Positions 1-7,770 of a stretch of DNA of 64,000 nucleotides are shown here, one piece after another. The notes below the pieces were generated by a model, which saw only the letters and a program-made list of their open reading frames with translations, did no database searches and was not told the origin of the DNA. Position numbers and translations under genes: made by a program. The stretch covers positions 196,203-260,202 of the forward strand of contig JAFXKT010000002.1 in assembly GCA_017531585.1 (NCBI GenBank). The letters run 5' to 3'. The DNA comes from Candidatus Saccharimonadota bacterium. Lineage in GTDB: Bacteria; Patescibacteriota; Saccharimonadia; Saccharimonadales; Saccharimonadaceae. Numbering within the stretch: the stretch's first letter is position 1; every line of letters starts with the position of its first letter.

Positions 1-177
1 AAGAAGAGCTTGGCTTTCGCGTTCCAACTCTTTGTATTCTTTGACTGTTGTAGAACAATTGTTCCTTGGGCAGTACTTTTCGCGCATCGCAGTCTTGCGT
101 GCGCCTAGGGCGATATCGGCGCCAAAACCGATAAGCGCAATAATGATAAGTGATATGTAAAATGCTTTACGTTTCAT
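1..177 (-). CDS. Partial hypothetical exported or anchored protein (N-terminus)
   Basis: Reading the minus strand from the ATG at 177 gives an uninterrupted frame that runs off the window edge, so only about 59 N-terminal residues are visible. It starts MKRKAFYISLII, a basic N-end followed by one hydrophobic segment (residues about 5-25), then a charged region with two cysteines (around residues 37 and 42) and a Lys/Glu-rich stretch. This looks like a signal peptide or signal anchor with an extracytoplasmic remainder. It is divergent from the gene at 299. I do not recognise a family. Confidence 0.55.
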   Translation of the reverse strand, partial: MKRKAFYISLIIIALIGFGADIALGARKTAMREKYCPRNNCSTTVKEYKELERESQALL

Positions 178-248
178 TATTATCCTTAAGTTAATATTAG
201 TTAAATTATAACAAAAAATAAGCGCAATCAGAGCCGCTTGTGCTTACA

Positions 249-277
249 TTGACAAACGTCTCAAAATCGTATATAAT
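249..277 (+). promoter_or_regulatory. Sigma70-type promoter of the 299-880 gene
   Basis: A perfect TTGACA (249-254) and a perfect TATAAT (272-277) are separated by 17 bases. Transcription would start near 284, giving a leader of about 15 bases before the ATG at 299. Confidence 0.8.
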
Positions 278-298
278 ATATAAAATTTGGGATTTGAG

Positions 299-880
299 AT
301 GAGATATCTTATACTATTCGATCTTGGCCAAAAGCGTTACGCCAAGAAACTATCGTCAAGAAAAGCTGCAATCGACTACATAAATTTTTGCGCCCAAAAA
401 CATGACGACGTAATCCGAAGCATAGTAAAAGAAGAAGACAATAGCTTCCGTGTTACTTTTGATGATGACACTCAGGCTAAATTTCGCATCATTAAGTCTG
501 TAGATGGATGTTCGCTTGGCTATTACGAGGTTGATCTATACAAGATTTTCTCTAAAATCCGAAACAGGATTCTTGCTAAGAAGACTATTGAGGGTAATAA
601 AAATCGCGAACAAGAGAGAATTAGACTCGTCAAAAAGAGCTTCGCAAAGAAAGCCCGTCTGAACGCCCTCGGATTAGTTCTTGTCGGTATTGCTTGTGTC
701 CTTGGCGGCTTTGCTACGATGACTTTGCTTCTCGCTCCTAACGATAGTGTTTGGATCTATGTAGTGTATATGGCGGTAGTTGTGCTAGGCCTTGCTTTGA
801 CTCTTCGCGGTTCTTACCAGTTTATCTGGCCAAAGAAATCTATCGAGAAACGCGAAAAGCGCGCCCTAGATTTTGAGTAA
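299..880 (+). CDS. Hypothetical membrane protein with two C-terminal TM segments
   Basis: The protein of 193 residues has a charged cytoplasmic part (about 1-110), basic in its middle, then two hydrophobic segments (about 120-140 and 150-170) and a short basic tail. The N-terminal half (MRYLILFDLGQKRY...) looks like a small globular domain, but I cannot name it. The frame is also open from a TTG at 287. I prefer the ATG at 299 because a start at 287 would lie only 9 bases after the minus-10 box. There is no clear Shine-Dalgarno. The hairpin at 881-910 follows the stop codon. Confidence 0.6.
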   Translation: MRYLILFDLGQKRYAKKLSSRKAAIDYINFCAQKHDDVIRSIVKEEDNSFRVTFDDDTQAKFRIIKSVDGCSLGYYEVDLYKIFSKIRNRILAKKTIEGNKNREQERIRLVKKSFAKKARLNALGLVLVGIACVLGGFATMTLLLAPNDSVWIYVVYMAVVVLGLALTLRGSYQFIWPKKSIEKREKRALDFE

Positions 881-910
881 AAAAATAACACCCACAAGAA
901 ACTGCGGGTG
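881..910 (-). terminator. Terminator of the 925-1386 gene
   Basis: An imperfect stem of CACCC...GGGTG type (889-910) is followed, on the minus strand, by a T-rich run (the plus-strand A-run 881-888). It lies between two convergent genes and may act both ways. Confidence 0.7.
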
Positions 911-924
911 ATAGTTGAAGTTAA

Positions 925-1386
925 TTAAAGTGAATCATAAAAGCTCATTACGTCACTTTTGTCGCCTCTAATAAAGAACAGATAGTCATTGCCATCGTAT
1001 TTATAGTCAAGGCCAGATACGTTCATGCGCTCTTTATTTTCCCACTCGTCGCCGCTCATATGGATAATGAAGTTGTTGTCGGGAAGAACAATAAGATAGC
1101 TATAGAATAAGCCAGTAAGCATATCTACGATGGAGAGATAACCTTTTTCGTGCTTGGGCTCGTATTCTATGACGAGCTTGCTGCAGGGCGAATCTTCCAC
1201 GCCGTTGATAACTTTGCAAACGAGCTTTCTTGCAACTTCGTCTTCCTCGACAGTTATACCAAGGTCTCTGCGTGCGCAAGCGCGTACAACATCAATCTCG
1301 TCTATTGCAGCGCCCTGCTTAACGAGACCACAGATACCAGAATTCCTATTTACGATCTTAAAATGGAGAAATAAATGATTGCTCAT
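925..1386 (-). CDS. Hypothetical soluble protein, 153 aa
   Basis: This is a compact, mixed alpha/beta-looking protein without a signal peptide or membrane segment, with cysteines at several positions and a Trp (DEWENK). I do not recognise a family. The start is well supported by an AGGGGGTG Shine-Dalgarno (about 1391-1398) five bases before the ATG. It has a leader of about 80 bases from the promoter at 1473-1501. It belongs to the class of genes here with a strong Shine-Dalgarno and a long leader, unlike the leaderless class. Confidence 0.6.
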   Translation of the reverse strand: MSNHLFLHFKIVNRNSGICGLVKQGAAIDEIDVVRACARRDLGITVEEDEVARKLVCKVINGVEDSPCSKLVIEYEPKHEKGYLSIVDMLTGLFYSYLIVLPDNNFIIHMSGDEWENKERMNVSGLDYKYDGNDYLFFIRGDKSDVMSFYDSL

Positions 1387-1472
1387 AATAGCACCCCCTA
1401 GTTTTCCTGAGCAATAATTGGCCTATATGTAAAATACATTATCGGGAAGTAGTAACCGATAAATATTTGGAG

Positions 1473-1501
1473 ATTATAGCACGAAAAGGGCAAAAATTCA
1501 A
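1473..1501 (-). promoter_or_regulatory. Promoter of the 925-1386 gene
   Basis: On the minus strand TTGAAT (1501-1496) and TATAAT (1478-1473) are 17 bases apart, and TGC precedes the minus-10 as an extended element. The leader includes a short inverted repeat, ATCGG...CCGAT (1441-1460). Confidence 0.7.
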
Positions 1502-1541
1502 GCGGCATGGTCGCTGTTGTTGCCCCACGAAAAGCTCATTC

Positions 1542-1570
1542 TTGATATATGTCGGCACTTATGCTAAGAT
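1542..1570 (+). promoter_or_regulatory. Promoter of tRNA-Thr
   Basis: TTGATA (1542-1547), 17-base spacer, TAAGAT (1565-1570). The minus-10 is preceded by CTTATGC, matching the extended TTATGnTAAAAT element seen across the window. The tRNA begins 13 bases downstream. Confidence 0.75.
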
Positions 1571-1582
1571 ACAAGTATTGAC

Positions 1583-1658
1583 GCCGCGATAGCTCAGTAG
1601 GTAGAGCGCATCCATGGTAAGGATGAGGTCACCGGTTCAAACCCGGTTCGCGGCTCCA
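1583..1658 (+). tRNA. tRNA-Thr (anticodon GGT)
   Basis: A complete cloverleaf: acceptor GCCGCGA pairs with TCGCGGC, D-stem GCTC/GAGC, anticodon stem CATCC/GGATG around loop ATGGTAA (anticodon GGT), T-stem ACCGG/CCGGT with loop TTCAAAC, and an encoded CCA end. A run of T follows immediately (1659-1666) and probably ends transcription. Confidence 0.95.
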
Positions 1659-1686
1659 TTTTTTTTGGCTTCAAAATTCCGTCTCC

Positions 1687-1715
1687 TTGCTAAAAACGAC
1701 AAAATATGATATAAT
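1687..1715 (+). promoter_or_regulatory. Promoter of the metallo-hydrolase gene
   Basis: TTGCTA (1687-1692), 17-base spacer, TATAAT (1710-1715) with an upstream TGA giving an extended minus-10. Confidence 0.7.
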
Positions 1716-1775
1716 ATACAAAGGCGAGCGTACGACTACATACGCTTGTACTTTTATATTTTTCGGAGGTTTACT

Positions 1776-2501
1776 ATGAAAGAGCTGAAATTTTTAGGTG
1801 TTGGCAGCGGCTTTAATACCGCTCTCGGCAGCACGGCAGCATATTTTATCGAGGGCGAGACTCTGTTCCTGATCGACTGCGGCGAAAGTGCCTATGCGCG
1901 TATCAACGAACTCGGCCTGCTTAAAGATATAGACTGCATCAATTTCTTCTGTACGCATACCCATTCCGACCACATCGGCTCTGCTGGCAATCTTCTTCTG
2001 GATTGCAAGTGGCGCAGCCATATCACTTTCAATCTCATCTGCCCGACAAACGCAGATCACTTCAACGATATTGTGAATATCCTCAACGGCTTTGGCGGCA
2101 AAAATGCCTACAGTGTCATCGACCCGGCATTACTGGACCATACCTACAAGAGCTTCACGAGCGTTCGCTATAAGCCTACGAGACACGGCGAATGCAAAGC
2201 TGCCTATAGTCTCGTCTTTTATACTGACGAAGGCGCAGTCTTCTATTCTGGAGATAGCGAGACAATGGGCTTTGCCGAAGAGCTTATTATGGGTGGCGCA
2301 AAGATCAAGCATATGTATTTCGATGTATCGAGCAACGTTAATAGCGACTGCCATCTTCCGCTCCCGAATCTCTACCGTCTTATGCCGGAACAGTTCCGCG
2401 GCAGAACAACATGCATGCATTTCGACAGCGAAAAAGCTATCGTCATGGCAAAGAGCATGGGCTTCAATGTTGCAGAGGCTGAAAGAGGCAAACATGAGTA
2501 A
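1776..2501 (+). CDS. Metallo-beta-lactamase-fold hydrolase
   Basis: A cytoplasmic protein of 241 residues with the metallo-beta-lactamase metal-binding signature HTHSDH (H61, H63, D65, H66), a further His in RHGEC (H137) and the Asp of SGDSE (D160); a late CMHFD supplies a possible last His. These are the ligands of a two-metal hydrolase active site. The substrate is not evident: relatives include RNase Z-like nucleases and diverse phosphodiesterases or lactonases, and the protein is shorter than typical RNase Z. The ATG at 1776 is chosen because GGAGGT (1765-1770) precedes it; the frame is open 10 codons further upstream. It is monocistronic, with its own promoter and terminator. Confidence 0.8.
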   Translation: MKELKFLGVGSGFNTALGSTAAYFIEGETLFLIDCGESAYARINELGLLKDIDCINFFCTHTHSDHIGSAGNLLLDCKWRSHITFNLICPTNADHFNDIVNILNGFGGKNAYSVIDPALLDHTYKSFTSVRYKPTRHGECKAAYSLVFYTDEGAVFYSGDSETMGFAEELIMGGAKIKHMYFDVSSNVNSDCHLPLPNLYRLMPEQFRGRTTCMHFDSEKAIVMAKSMGFNVAEAERGKHE

Positions 2502-2505
2502 ACCC

Positions 2506-2534
2506 AAATCCCCGCCGAGTAAGCGGGGATTTTT
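2506..2534 (+). terminator. Rho-independent terminator
   Basis: Stem AAATCCCCGC / GCGGGGATTT followed by T's, five bases after the hydrolase stop codon. It lies between convergent genes. Confidence 0.85.
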
Positions 2535-2539
2535 GTAGC

Positions 2540-2920
2540 CTAAATTCTGCCGGTATAGGGTCGAATAATTTTGTATAGAAGTTCGGCGAGCAGCTCAAAA
2601 TAATCTAGGCCATAGATATATCCAGAGCGGCGATAATAAACCTTTTTGCCGTCTTTGTACTGTGTAAACTCCCAGCCATCGCCGTCGAGTGCAAAAATCT
2701 TGCTATCCTGCTGTTTTGCTTTTTCTAGCAACTCAAAAATCTGTTCGAACTTATCTTCAGCGATCTTTAGATCGATATCTTTATCTTTAGCACTATTGTT
2801 ATCATAGCGAACATTCACGATCGCGCTCTGGTCATCGCGAATTGTCCATGAAGTATTAACCCATTTGCCAGGATTTAAGACGAAATTTTCATTAACAACT
2901 TTTAAGACTATTTCTGACAT
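2540..2920 (-). CDS. Hypothetical soluble protein, 126 aa, probably leaderless
   Basis: A small acidic protein (MSEIVLKVV...) with no signal peptide and a Trp/Tyr-rich second half (DGDGWEFTQYKDGKKVYYRR). I do not recognise the family. There is no Shine-Dalgarno. A TATAAT on the minus strand (2932-2927) ends only six bases before the ATG, so the transcript would begin at or next to the start codon. It is divergent from the phosphatase gene at 2962, which has the same arrangement, so 41 bases serve both genes. Confidence 0.6.
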   Translation of the reverse strand: MSEIVLKVVNENFVLNPGKWVNTSWTIRDDQSAIVNVRYDNNSAKDKDIDLKIAEDKFEQIFELLEKAKQQDSKIFALDGDGWEFTQYKDGKKVYYRRSGYIYGLDYFELLAELLYKIIRPYTGRI

Positions 2921-2948
2921 ATCTAAATTATATAACAGATTAAAATGG

Positions 2949-2954
2949 TATAAT
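2949..2954 (+). promoter_or_regulatory. Minus-10 box of a leaderless gene
   Basis: TATAAT ends seven bases before the ATG at 2962. There is no Shine-Dalgarno and no convincing minus-35. Confidence 0.55.
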
Positions 2955-2961
2955 TCACTAT

Positions 2962-3849
2962 ATGAAATTATACTTTACGCGCCATGGCAGGACGCAGTGG
3001 AACGAAGAGCATCGCTTTCAGGGGCAAACGGATATCGAGCTTAACGCTCTAGGCAGAGAGCAGGCCGAGCTTATCTCTGAAAACCTAAAAGATACTAATA
3101 TTTCCGCTATTTTTGCATCGCCGCTATCGCGCGCAATGGATACGGCAAGAGAGATTGCGAAATATCATGACATTGAAGTAGTTTCGGACAAGCGACTTAT
3201 TGAGCGTGGCTACGGAAACTTTGAAGGCAAAAACTACGAGACGATTACTCCGTATGATCCAGACGAATTCTGGTCCTTCGACTTCGATAAAGAAAATATC
3301 GAGCGTATGGATAGTGTATATGACCGTATTGAGAACTTCTTGGACGAAATCATAGATAACTATCAGGACAAAGATGTTTTGGTTGTTGCGCATGGCGGCA
3401 TCTATCGCCCAATTTCTTGCTTCTTTGATGGTTTTCCAGAAAGTGGCTCGCTCGAGCATCGCACGATTCATAACTGTGAGCTAAAGGAATATACGATTCA
3501 TAGTATGAACTTGCAGGAAAAATATTTCGACTTTATCAAAAACGGCACAAAACGCATCGAACTACGTCTAAACGACGAAAAACGCCAAAAAATCAAAGTC
3601 AACGATACGATCCGCTTTAGAAAGAATGATAAGAGCGAGGCGATGACGGCAAAAGTTATCGGCCTGCATCATTACCAGACATTTGAAGATATGTTTAAAG
3701 ATTTCGACGCTGAGCTATTCGCAGATAAGAGTATATCGAAAGACGAAATGCTAAAAACGATGGAAGAATTCTATCCAATAGAAAAACAAAAGAAAATCGG
3801 CGTTGTTGGAATCGAAATTGAGCCAATTAGTTATAGACCGGCAAACTAA
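2962..3849 (+). CDS. Histidine phosphatase fused to an ASCH-like domain
   Basis: Residues 1-175 are a phosphoglycerate-mutase-type histidine phosphatase: the catalytic RHG is at 7-9, a second Arg at 57 (SPLSRAMDT), the acidic residue in LIERGYGNFEG and the second His in VVAHGG (H144). Residues from about 181 (MNLQEKYFDFIKNGTKR, LRLNDEKR, DTIRF) resemble an ASCH domain, a PUA-like fold associated with RNA or nucleotide binding. The fusion suggests a phosphatase acting on a nucleotide or RNA-linked substrate, which is inference. The start has no Shine-Dalgarno and follows TATAAT by seven bases, so it is probably leaderless. Confidence 0.8.
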   Translation: MKLYFTRHGRTQWNEEHRFQGQTDIELNALGREQAELISENLKDTNISAIFASPLSRAMDTAREIAKYHDIEVVSDKRLIERGYGNFEGKNYETITPYDPDEFWSFDFDKENIERMDSVYDRIENFLDEIIDNYQDKDVLVVAHGGIYRPISCFFDGFPESGSLEHRTIHNCELKEYTIHSMNLQEKYFDFIKNGTKRIELRLNDEKRQKIKVNDTIRFRKNDKSEAMTAKVIGLHHYQTFEDMFKDFDAELFADKSISKDEMLKTMEEFYPIEKQKKIGVVGIEIEPISYRPAN

Positions 3850-3854
3850 GCATG

Positions 3855-3886
3855 AAAAATCCCGCTAGTTAAACAGCGGGATTTTT
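3855..3886. terminator. Bidirectional terminator
   Basis: AAAAATCCCGCT / AGCGGGATTTTT stem flanked by A's on the left and T's on the right, placed between the convergent genes ending at 3849 and 3895. Confidence 0.9.
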
Positions 3887-3894
3887 GTCGGGGT

Positions 3895-4557
3895 TTATGC
3901 TCTTGCTTTGCGGTATTCCGGATGATTGTTTAGGAAGTCCTGGCAGCCATCGAATTCTTCATCTGCTTTATGAACCAGATAGTTCGCTGTAAAGTATCCA
4001 CCAAGGATAGCTAATACGACTACGATCAGAGCGAGCAGAATCAGAGCAGCCTGACCATCGTTCTTGCTTCTAGAACGCCTCTTTTTGCCTCCGCCAAGGA
4101 GGCTACCGATGCTTTTGATGGCACTCGGAGCGTTTCTGGCAAGAGAGATAGTATTGTGGATCTGCGCGAAGCTGTTGTAGCCTGCGACCGCAATTGTGCT
4201 GAGGCTGCGCTGCTCCCAAGCAGTTCTGAGTGATCTGAACCAGATCAGGAAGCCAGAGCCAACAATCGGAATTGCGACGAGCAGATAAACCAGGTTGCCT
4301 GCAAGCACTTCGAAGTCCGCAATAAGTTCAGGATCGGCGTTTGCTGCCTGCATTACGAAGGGCGCAATGAGGAGCAATATATAACTATAAACCATGGTAA
4401 AGCCTGCGATGGCCTGAATGTATCCGCATATGATTTCGGCGCGAAACATCCCTCCGACCTGTTTAGATTCGCTCCAGTAGGCGCCAACTGTCTTTGCATT
4501 TCTCCAGGAAATAAAGAAGTTGAAGCCAAGAAGAGCGAGCAGTAAAAGATAATACAT
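3895..4557 (-). CDS. Hypothetical four-TM membrane protein
   Basis: The 220-residue protein has hydrophobic segments near residues 1-18, 45-70, 88-107 and 168-190, a basic cytoplasmic linker GGGKKRRSRSK before the last one, and a short acidic tail with a cysteine. No family recognised. The start is supported by a strong AAAGGAGAGG Shine-Dalgarno just upstream of the ATG, and a TATAAT on the minus strand (4613-4608) is the likely minus-10. It belongs to the strong Shine-Dalgarno class. Confidence 0.6.
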   Translation of the reverse strand: MYYLLLLALLGFNFFISWRNAKTVGAYWSESKQVGGMFRAEIICGYIQAIAGFTMVYSYILLLIAPFVMQAANADPELIADFEVLAGNLVYLLVAIPIVGSGFLIWFRSLRTAWEQRSLSTIAVAGYNSFAQIHNTISLARNAPSAIKSIGSLLGGGKKRRSRSKNDGQAALILLALIVVVLAILGGYFTANYLVHKADEEFDGCQDFLNNHPEYRKARA

Positions 4558-4632
4558 AAAACCTCTCCTTTCGAGAATGTAATGTGCGCTCGTTTGAGCT
4601 AAGATATATTATACAATATTTTGCTAAATATA

Positions 4633-5583
4633 CTAGAAGTCTCTTTTGAGAACCAGTTCTTTAGAGTTGCTATCCCTGTAATACCTATAGACCACTAGAT
4701 TGTCTGCCTCATCTCTAAGTTCGAACTGGTAATTGCAGCTGCCCTTGCCATTGAAAACGTAGTTATAATTGCCGTTGTCTTCGGTAACCTCGACACTGCC
4801 GGTACAGCCGCTTTCTGTGGCGCTCCAATACGAAACATATGGCTCACCCTCAAAAACGATGCCTTCCTTGTCTAAAAAGCTAGAATCGAGTGTTATGGTA
4901 TAGTCCTCGCCCTTATTGCCAATAATAAAACCTACGATTAACAAAGCGACCGTAATGACAAAACAAATAATCTTCGCGATATTGTCCTTCAAAATAAAGA
5001 CAATACTTACAATCGCCATAAGAACGCAATAAATTGCGGAAAGTAGGTGGTTAGGGAAGTTGGATTGTAGGCCATCATAATAAGAAACAAACATGAGCAC
5101 GAGTACAGCGTTAGAGCAGGCCATAATTAGACCAGCCCACCAAGCTTTCTTCTTTGTAAACCATGCCAAGAAGGCTGCCGGGAATGTAAGTAGAGTTAGT
5201 TTGAACCAAAAATCATAATAGCCCATAAGGCTCCAAGGTGCCTTAAAAAAGAGAATTTGAAACAAATAGACTAGCGGCTGAGAAATTAGAAAGAAAACAA
5301 AGGTTTTTAGGGCCGCCTCGAGCGGCTTCTTGCAGTTGAGGGCTACAATTAGAGCAAGAAGTATCCAAGCTTCAAAAGTAACGGCTATGTCGTGAAACGA
5401 GTTACCGTCTGGCACTAACGCAGCAACAACTGCAGTGTATAAACCAATTAGGACTGAATAGACAATTACTACTGGCCAGGACATCTTTAGTCCGCCAAAT
5501 ATTTTATCGAAGATACGAGCTAAAAAGAACTTGCTCTCTTTAGCGCCTTTAATATTTGTTGCTTTTGTTACCCTAGTCGCCAT
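4633..5583 (-). CDS. Hypothetical polytopic membrane protein with C-terminal ectodomain
   Basis: Residues about 35-230 contain seven or more hydrophobic segments; residues about 235-316 form a soluble C-terminal region with two cysteines (ESGCTGS, GSCNYQ) that could make a disulfide bond outside the cell. Function unknown. It is the last gene of a three-gene minus operon (PAP2 phosphatase, 309-aa protein, this one). Its ATG lies inside the end of the preceding gene (11-base overlap), which suggests translational coupling. Confidence 0.6.
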   Translation of the reverse strand: MATRVTKATNIKGAKESKFFLARIFDKIFGGLKMSWPVVIVYSVLIGLYTAVVAALVPDGNSFHDIAVTFEAWILLALIVALNCKKPLEAALKTFVFFLISQPLVYLFQILFFKAPWSLMGYYDFWFKLTLLTFPAAFLAWFTKKKAWWAGLIMACSNAVLVLMFVSYYDGLQSNFPNHLLSAIYCVLMAIVSIVFILKDNIAKIICFVITVALLIVGFIIGNKGEDYTITLDSSFLDKEGIVFEGEPYVSYWSATESGCTGSVEVTEDNGNYNYVFNGKGSCNYQFELRDEADNLVVYRYYRDSNSKELVLKRDF

Positions 5584-6502
5584 TTTCCTTATCTCTGTTT
5601 ATGATATATTCTTCGAAATATTTTGCCACTACGCGCCCTTTATCTTCCTTTGAGATAAAACTATGCATATAATCTAGGAACTCCTGCGCGTTTTCGTCGA
5701 AATCAAAGAGATCGTAATACCAATCAAGTTGAGTATAGTCATTGCTTTCATCAAGTGCATTTTGCTTCAAAATGTTCGCAAAGCCACTATATGCGCATTT
5801 ACGTGTATCTTCGTCTGTATTGCGTAAGCCCATGCTTTCTATGTAATCTTGGGCTCTGTCTGGCTCGTTGAAAATATTCAAAGCATAGAATCGCTCTAAT
5901 TCCTCGCCATCAAGATCTTTGATTACCTTGACGCCGCGAGATAATGCAAGAATCAAGGCTTTATCTTGGAGCGAATTTAGCCAATCTCGGGCATCTTTTG
6001 TACTTTCAAAAATCGCGCCAGGCTCAAGACAGGCGGTTGCGCTATCATTAATGATTCTAACGACACGCTCATTGTTAGCTTCAGTGCCAAGATGCGAAAA
6101 GATAGCATCTTCAAGACGAGGGCTAAGCATGCGCGAAATGCCGTTTTTAAGAGTATTCTGCGCGATATTTACAAAAGCGCCACGTTCTAGCTCTTCGATA
6201 CGCTCGGAAAGATAACAATATTCCAAAATCTTACGATTACCAGCGAAAAAGAATACGATCTCGCCGATAATCTCGGAGTTGTCTTCCTTCTTTGTCTTCT
6301 TTTGAGGCTCATCAACTTGAGTATTTTCGAGCTTAACTAGTGAACTTAGGCTTGCGCCGCGGTTCTTGTTTCTAAACTCCTTGGCTTCTTCCTTGCCAAA
6401 AATCGCCTCGATAATATCTTCGTTTGCAGCTTCTTCTTCGAAGTCTACAATATCATCGCTTGTTGTTGTGCTAAGAATTGCGTGATCTTGATCGTCGTCC
6501 AT
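5573..6502 (-). CDS. Hypothetical acidic cytoplasmic protein
   Basis: 309 residues, strongly acidic, no membrane segment. The first 75 residues look disordered (Asp/Glu/Ser-rich), the rest mainly helical. I find no catalytic motif. It lies three bases after the PAP2 phosphatase gene and overlaps the downstream membrane-protein gene by 11 bases, so the three products probably work together, perhaps with this one on the inner face of the membrane. Confidence 0.6.
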   Translation of the reverse strand: MDDDQDHAILSTTTSDDIVDFEEEAANEDIIEAIFGKEEAKEFRNKNRGASLSSLVKLENTQVDEPQKKTKKEDNSEIIGEIVFFFAGNRKILEYCYLSERIEELERGAFVNIAQNTLKNGISRMLSPRLEDAIFSHLGTEANNERVVRIINDSATACLEPGAIFESTKDARDWLNSLQDKALILALSRGVKVIKDLDGEELERFYALNIFNEPDRAQDYIESMGLRNTDEDTRKCAYSGFANILKQNALDESNDYTQLDWYYDLFDFDENAQEFLDYMHSFISKEDKGRVVAKYFEEYIINRDKENGD

Positions 6503-6505
6503 AGT

Positions 6506-7183
6506 TTATTTATTCGTTAATCTACGTAGCTTTAGTAATGCAAATTCAAATGCGTAAACCAAAGTCATAGCAATCAAAACACCGCCAAAGATATCTGTTA
6601 GCCAGTGAACGCCAGAGAATAGGCGGCCAATAGGGATGGCTATTGCAAGAATGATTGCGCAGATATTCATAGGCTTTGCCCAAGAGTATTTCTTGTAGGC
6701 CAGAGTGTTTAGAAGGACTGTGCTCAAGCAGAAAGTGATTGTAAGGAAAGTATGAGAGCTAGGATAAGAAGGCTCGATAATGTTATCAATAACGACTGGG
6801 CGGCAGTTAATTGCGAGTTTTTCGAATAGTTCGTAAACGATAATCAATACTACATAGAATACGCCGGCAGCATAGATGCAACTATCAACTTTCTTGATGC
6901 TTTTGCGCTTGAAAAGCTGGTAAACGCCCATACAAAAAAAGAAAAGTGGGAAAATAGCACCAATATAGCCAAGATACTCGGTTGTATTATGAAGGAGGCT
7001 ATTATAGCCAAAGGCATCATGAAACGCGGCATTAAGCTTCGAAAAGCCGACATATCCATTCTCTGGACCTACGGGCTCAACGTCAACAAACTTCAAAGAA
7101 ATCGTAAAAACAATAGATAACGCTAAAAATATTAAGAATAATGCCAAACTTTTTTCTTTTGTGCGCGTTTTCGTCATAAGCAT
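6506..7183 (-). CDS. PAP2-family membrane phosphatase
   Basis: A six-TM-type protein of 225 residues carrying the three phosphatase signature blocks: KLAINCRP (K122, R128, P129), PSSH (141-144) and GRLFSGVHWLTD (R187, H193, D197). This family removes phosphate from lipid phosphates such as undecaprenyl pyrophosphate or phosphatidate at the membrane surface; which substrate applies cannot be told. It is the first gene of a three-gene operon. The best Shine-Dalgarno (AAGGAGG, about 7207-7213) is about 20 bases from the ATG at 7183, an unusually long distance; an ATG six bases further in is also possible. Confidence 0.85.
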   Translation of the reverse strand: MLMTKTRTKEKSLALFLIFLALSIVFTISLKFVDVEPVGPENGYVGFSKLNAAFHDAFGYNSLLHNTTEYLGYIGAIFPLFFFCMGVYQLFKRKSIKKVDSCIYAAGVFYVVLIIVYELFEKLAINCRPVVIDNIIEPSYPSSHTFLTITFCLSTVLLNTLAYKKYSWAKPMNICAIILAIAIPIGRLFSGVHWLTDIFGGVLIAMTLVYAFEFALLKLRRLTNK

Positions 7184-7306
7184 TGAATCAAGAAAAACTC
7201 GAAACCTCCTTTTAATCTATATTTATTATAACAAAAGCGATTTGGCATGGCAAAATTGGCCTTAATTTTTAAATGTAGCAAATCTTTCGTTTGTATAGGA
7301 TTTAGC

Positions 7307-7384
7307 TTGCGATTTTTGCAAGTAATTACACCTTAGCAGAAATGGCTCACCTGACATTACTTGCGGATTTTGCAAGCAAATTAC
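7307..7384. repeat. Imperfect direct repeat in the gene-free stretch 7184-7486
   Basis: Copy one (7307-7329) begins TTGCGATTTTTGCAAG and copy two (7361-7384) TTGCGGATTTTGCAAG; both end in an ATTAC-like tail. The copies are 54 bases apart. The 303-base stretch between the PAP2 gene and bL33 otherwise holds a hairpin (7405-7430) and the bL33 promoter. Confidence 0.5.
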
Positions 7385-7404
7385 TATATCGCTAGTTAAA
7401 GACA

Positions 7405-7430
7405 CTCTTCTATAAAACGCCGTAGAAGAG
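7405..7430. other. Perfect 8-bp hairpin, possible small RNA element
   Basis: CTCTTCTA (7405-7412) pairs with TAGAAGAG (7423-7430) around a 10-base loop. There is no T-tract, so it is not a simple terminator. It lies upstream of the bL33 minus-10. Confidence 0.35.
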
Positions 7431-7486
7431 CCGATCGCCATGTAACTCTTGCTACAGAGTAGTAAATATGCTAAAATATGGCTAAT

Positions 7487-7696
7487 ATGGCAAAGAAAAA
7501 TAATACTAAGCGCAAGCTCGTTGGTCTCGTATCCGAAGAATCTGGTATTCGCCAGTATTACACCAAGAAGAATACGATGAACACTCCAGATAAGCTAAGC
7601 CTACGCAAGTACGATCCTGTTCTTCGCAAGCATGTCGTCTTTACGGAAACCAAGAAGAACCTTGGCCGCAACGAAGTAAAGGAAAAGAAGCGCTAA
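7487..7696 (+). CDS. rpmG: 50S ribosomal protein bL33 (zinc-free type)
   Basis: A small, very basic protein whose [11 protein letters not shown]...YYTKKN...[18 protein letters not shown] pattern is that of bL33, a late-assembling protein near the 50S E site. The zinc-ligand cysteine pairs of the C+ form are absent. It is slightly longer than usual, with a Lys-rich tail. A TAAAAT (7472-7477) lies nine bases before the ATG at 7487 and there is no Shine-Dalgarno, so the transcript is probably leaderless; another in-frame ATG at 7478 abuts the minus-10 and is unlikely. Confidence 0.9.
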   Translation: MAKKNNTKRKLVGLVSEESGIRQYYTKKNTMNTPDKLSLRKYDPVLRKHVVFTETKKNLGRNEVKEKKR

Positions 7697-7702
7697 TAAA
7701 GC

Positions 7703-7730
7703 AAAAACCCTCCGATTTGGAGGGCTTTTT
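7703..7730 (+). terminator. Terminator of rpmG
   Basis: AAAAACCCTCC pairs with GGAGGG, followed by CTTTTT. Confidence 0.9.
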
Positions 7731-7752
7731 GTTGGAGTAAAATATAACTAGC

Positions 7753-7764
7753 TTATGTTAAAAT
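7753..7764 (+). promoter_or_regulatory. Extended minus-10 of the 7771 gene
   Basis: TTATGTTAAAAT ends six bases before the ATG at 7771. No Shine-Dalgarno; leaderless arrangement. Confidence 0.6.
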
Positions 7765-7770
7765 AAAAAT

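Noticed and set aside
1150..1378. Two overlapping plus-strand frames opposite the 925 gene
   Set aside because: No ribosome site or promoter, and they lie within a gene with a good start and terminator.
2092..2538. Second plus-strand frame inside the metallo-hydrolase gene
   Set aside because: Out-of-frame shadow; the hydrolase frame has the metal-binding motifs.
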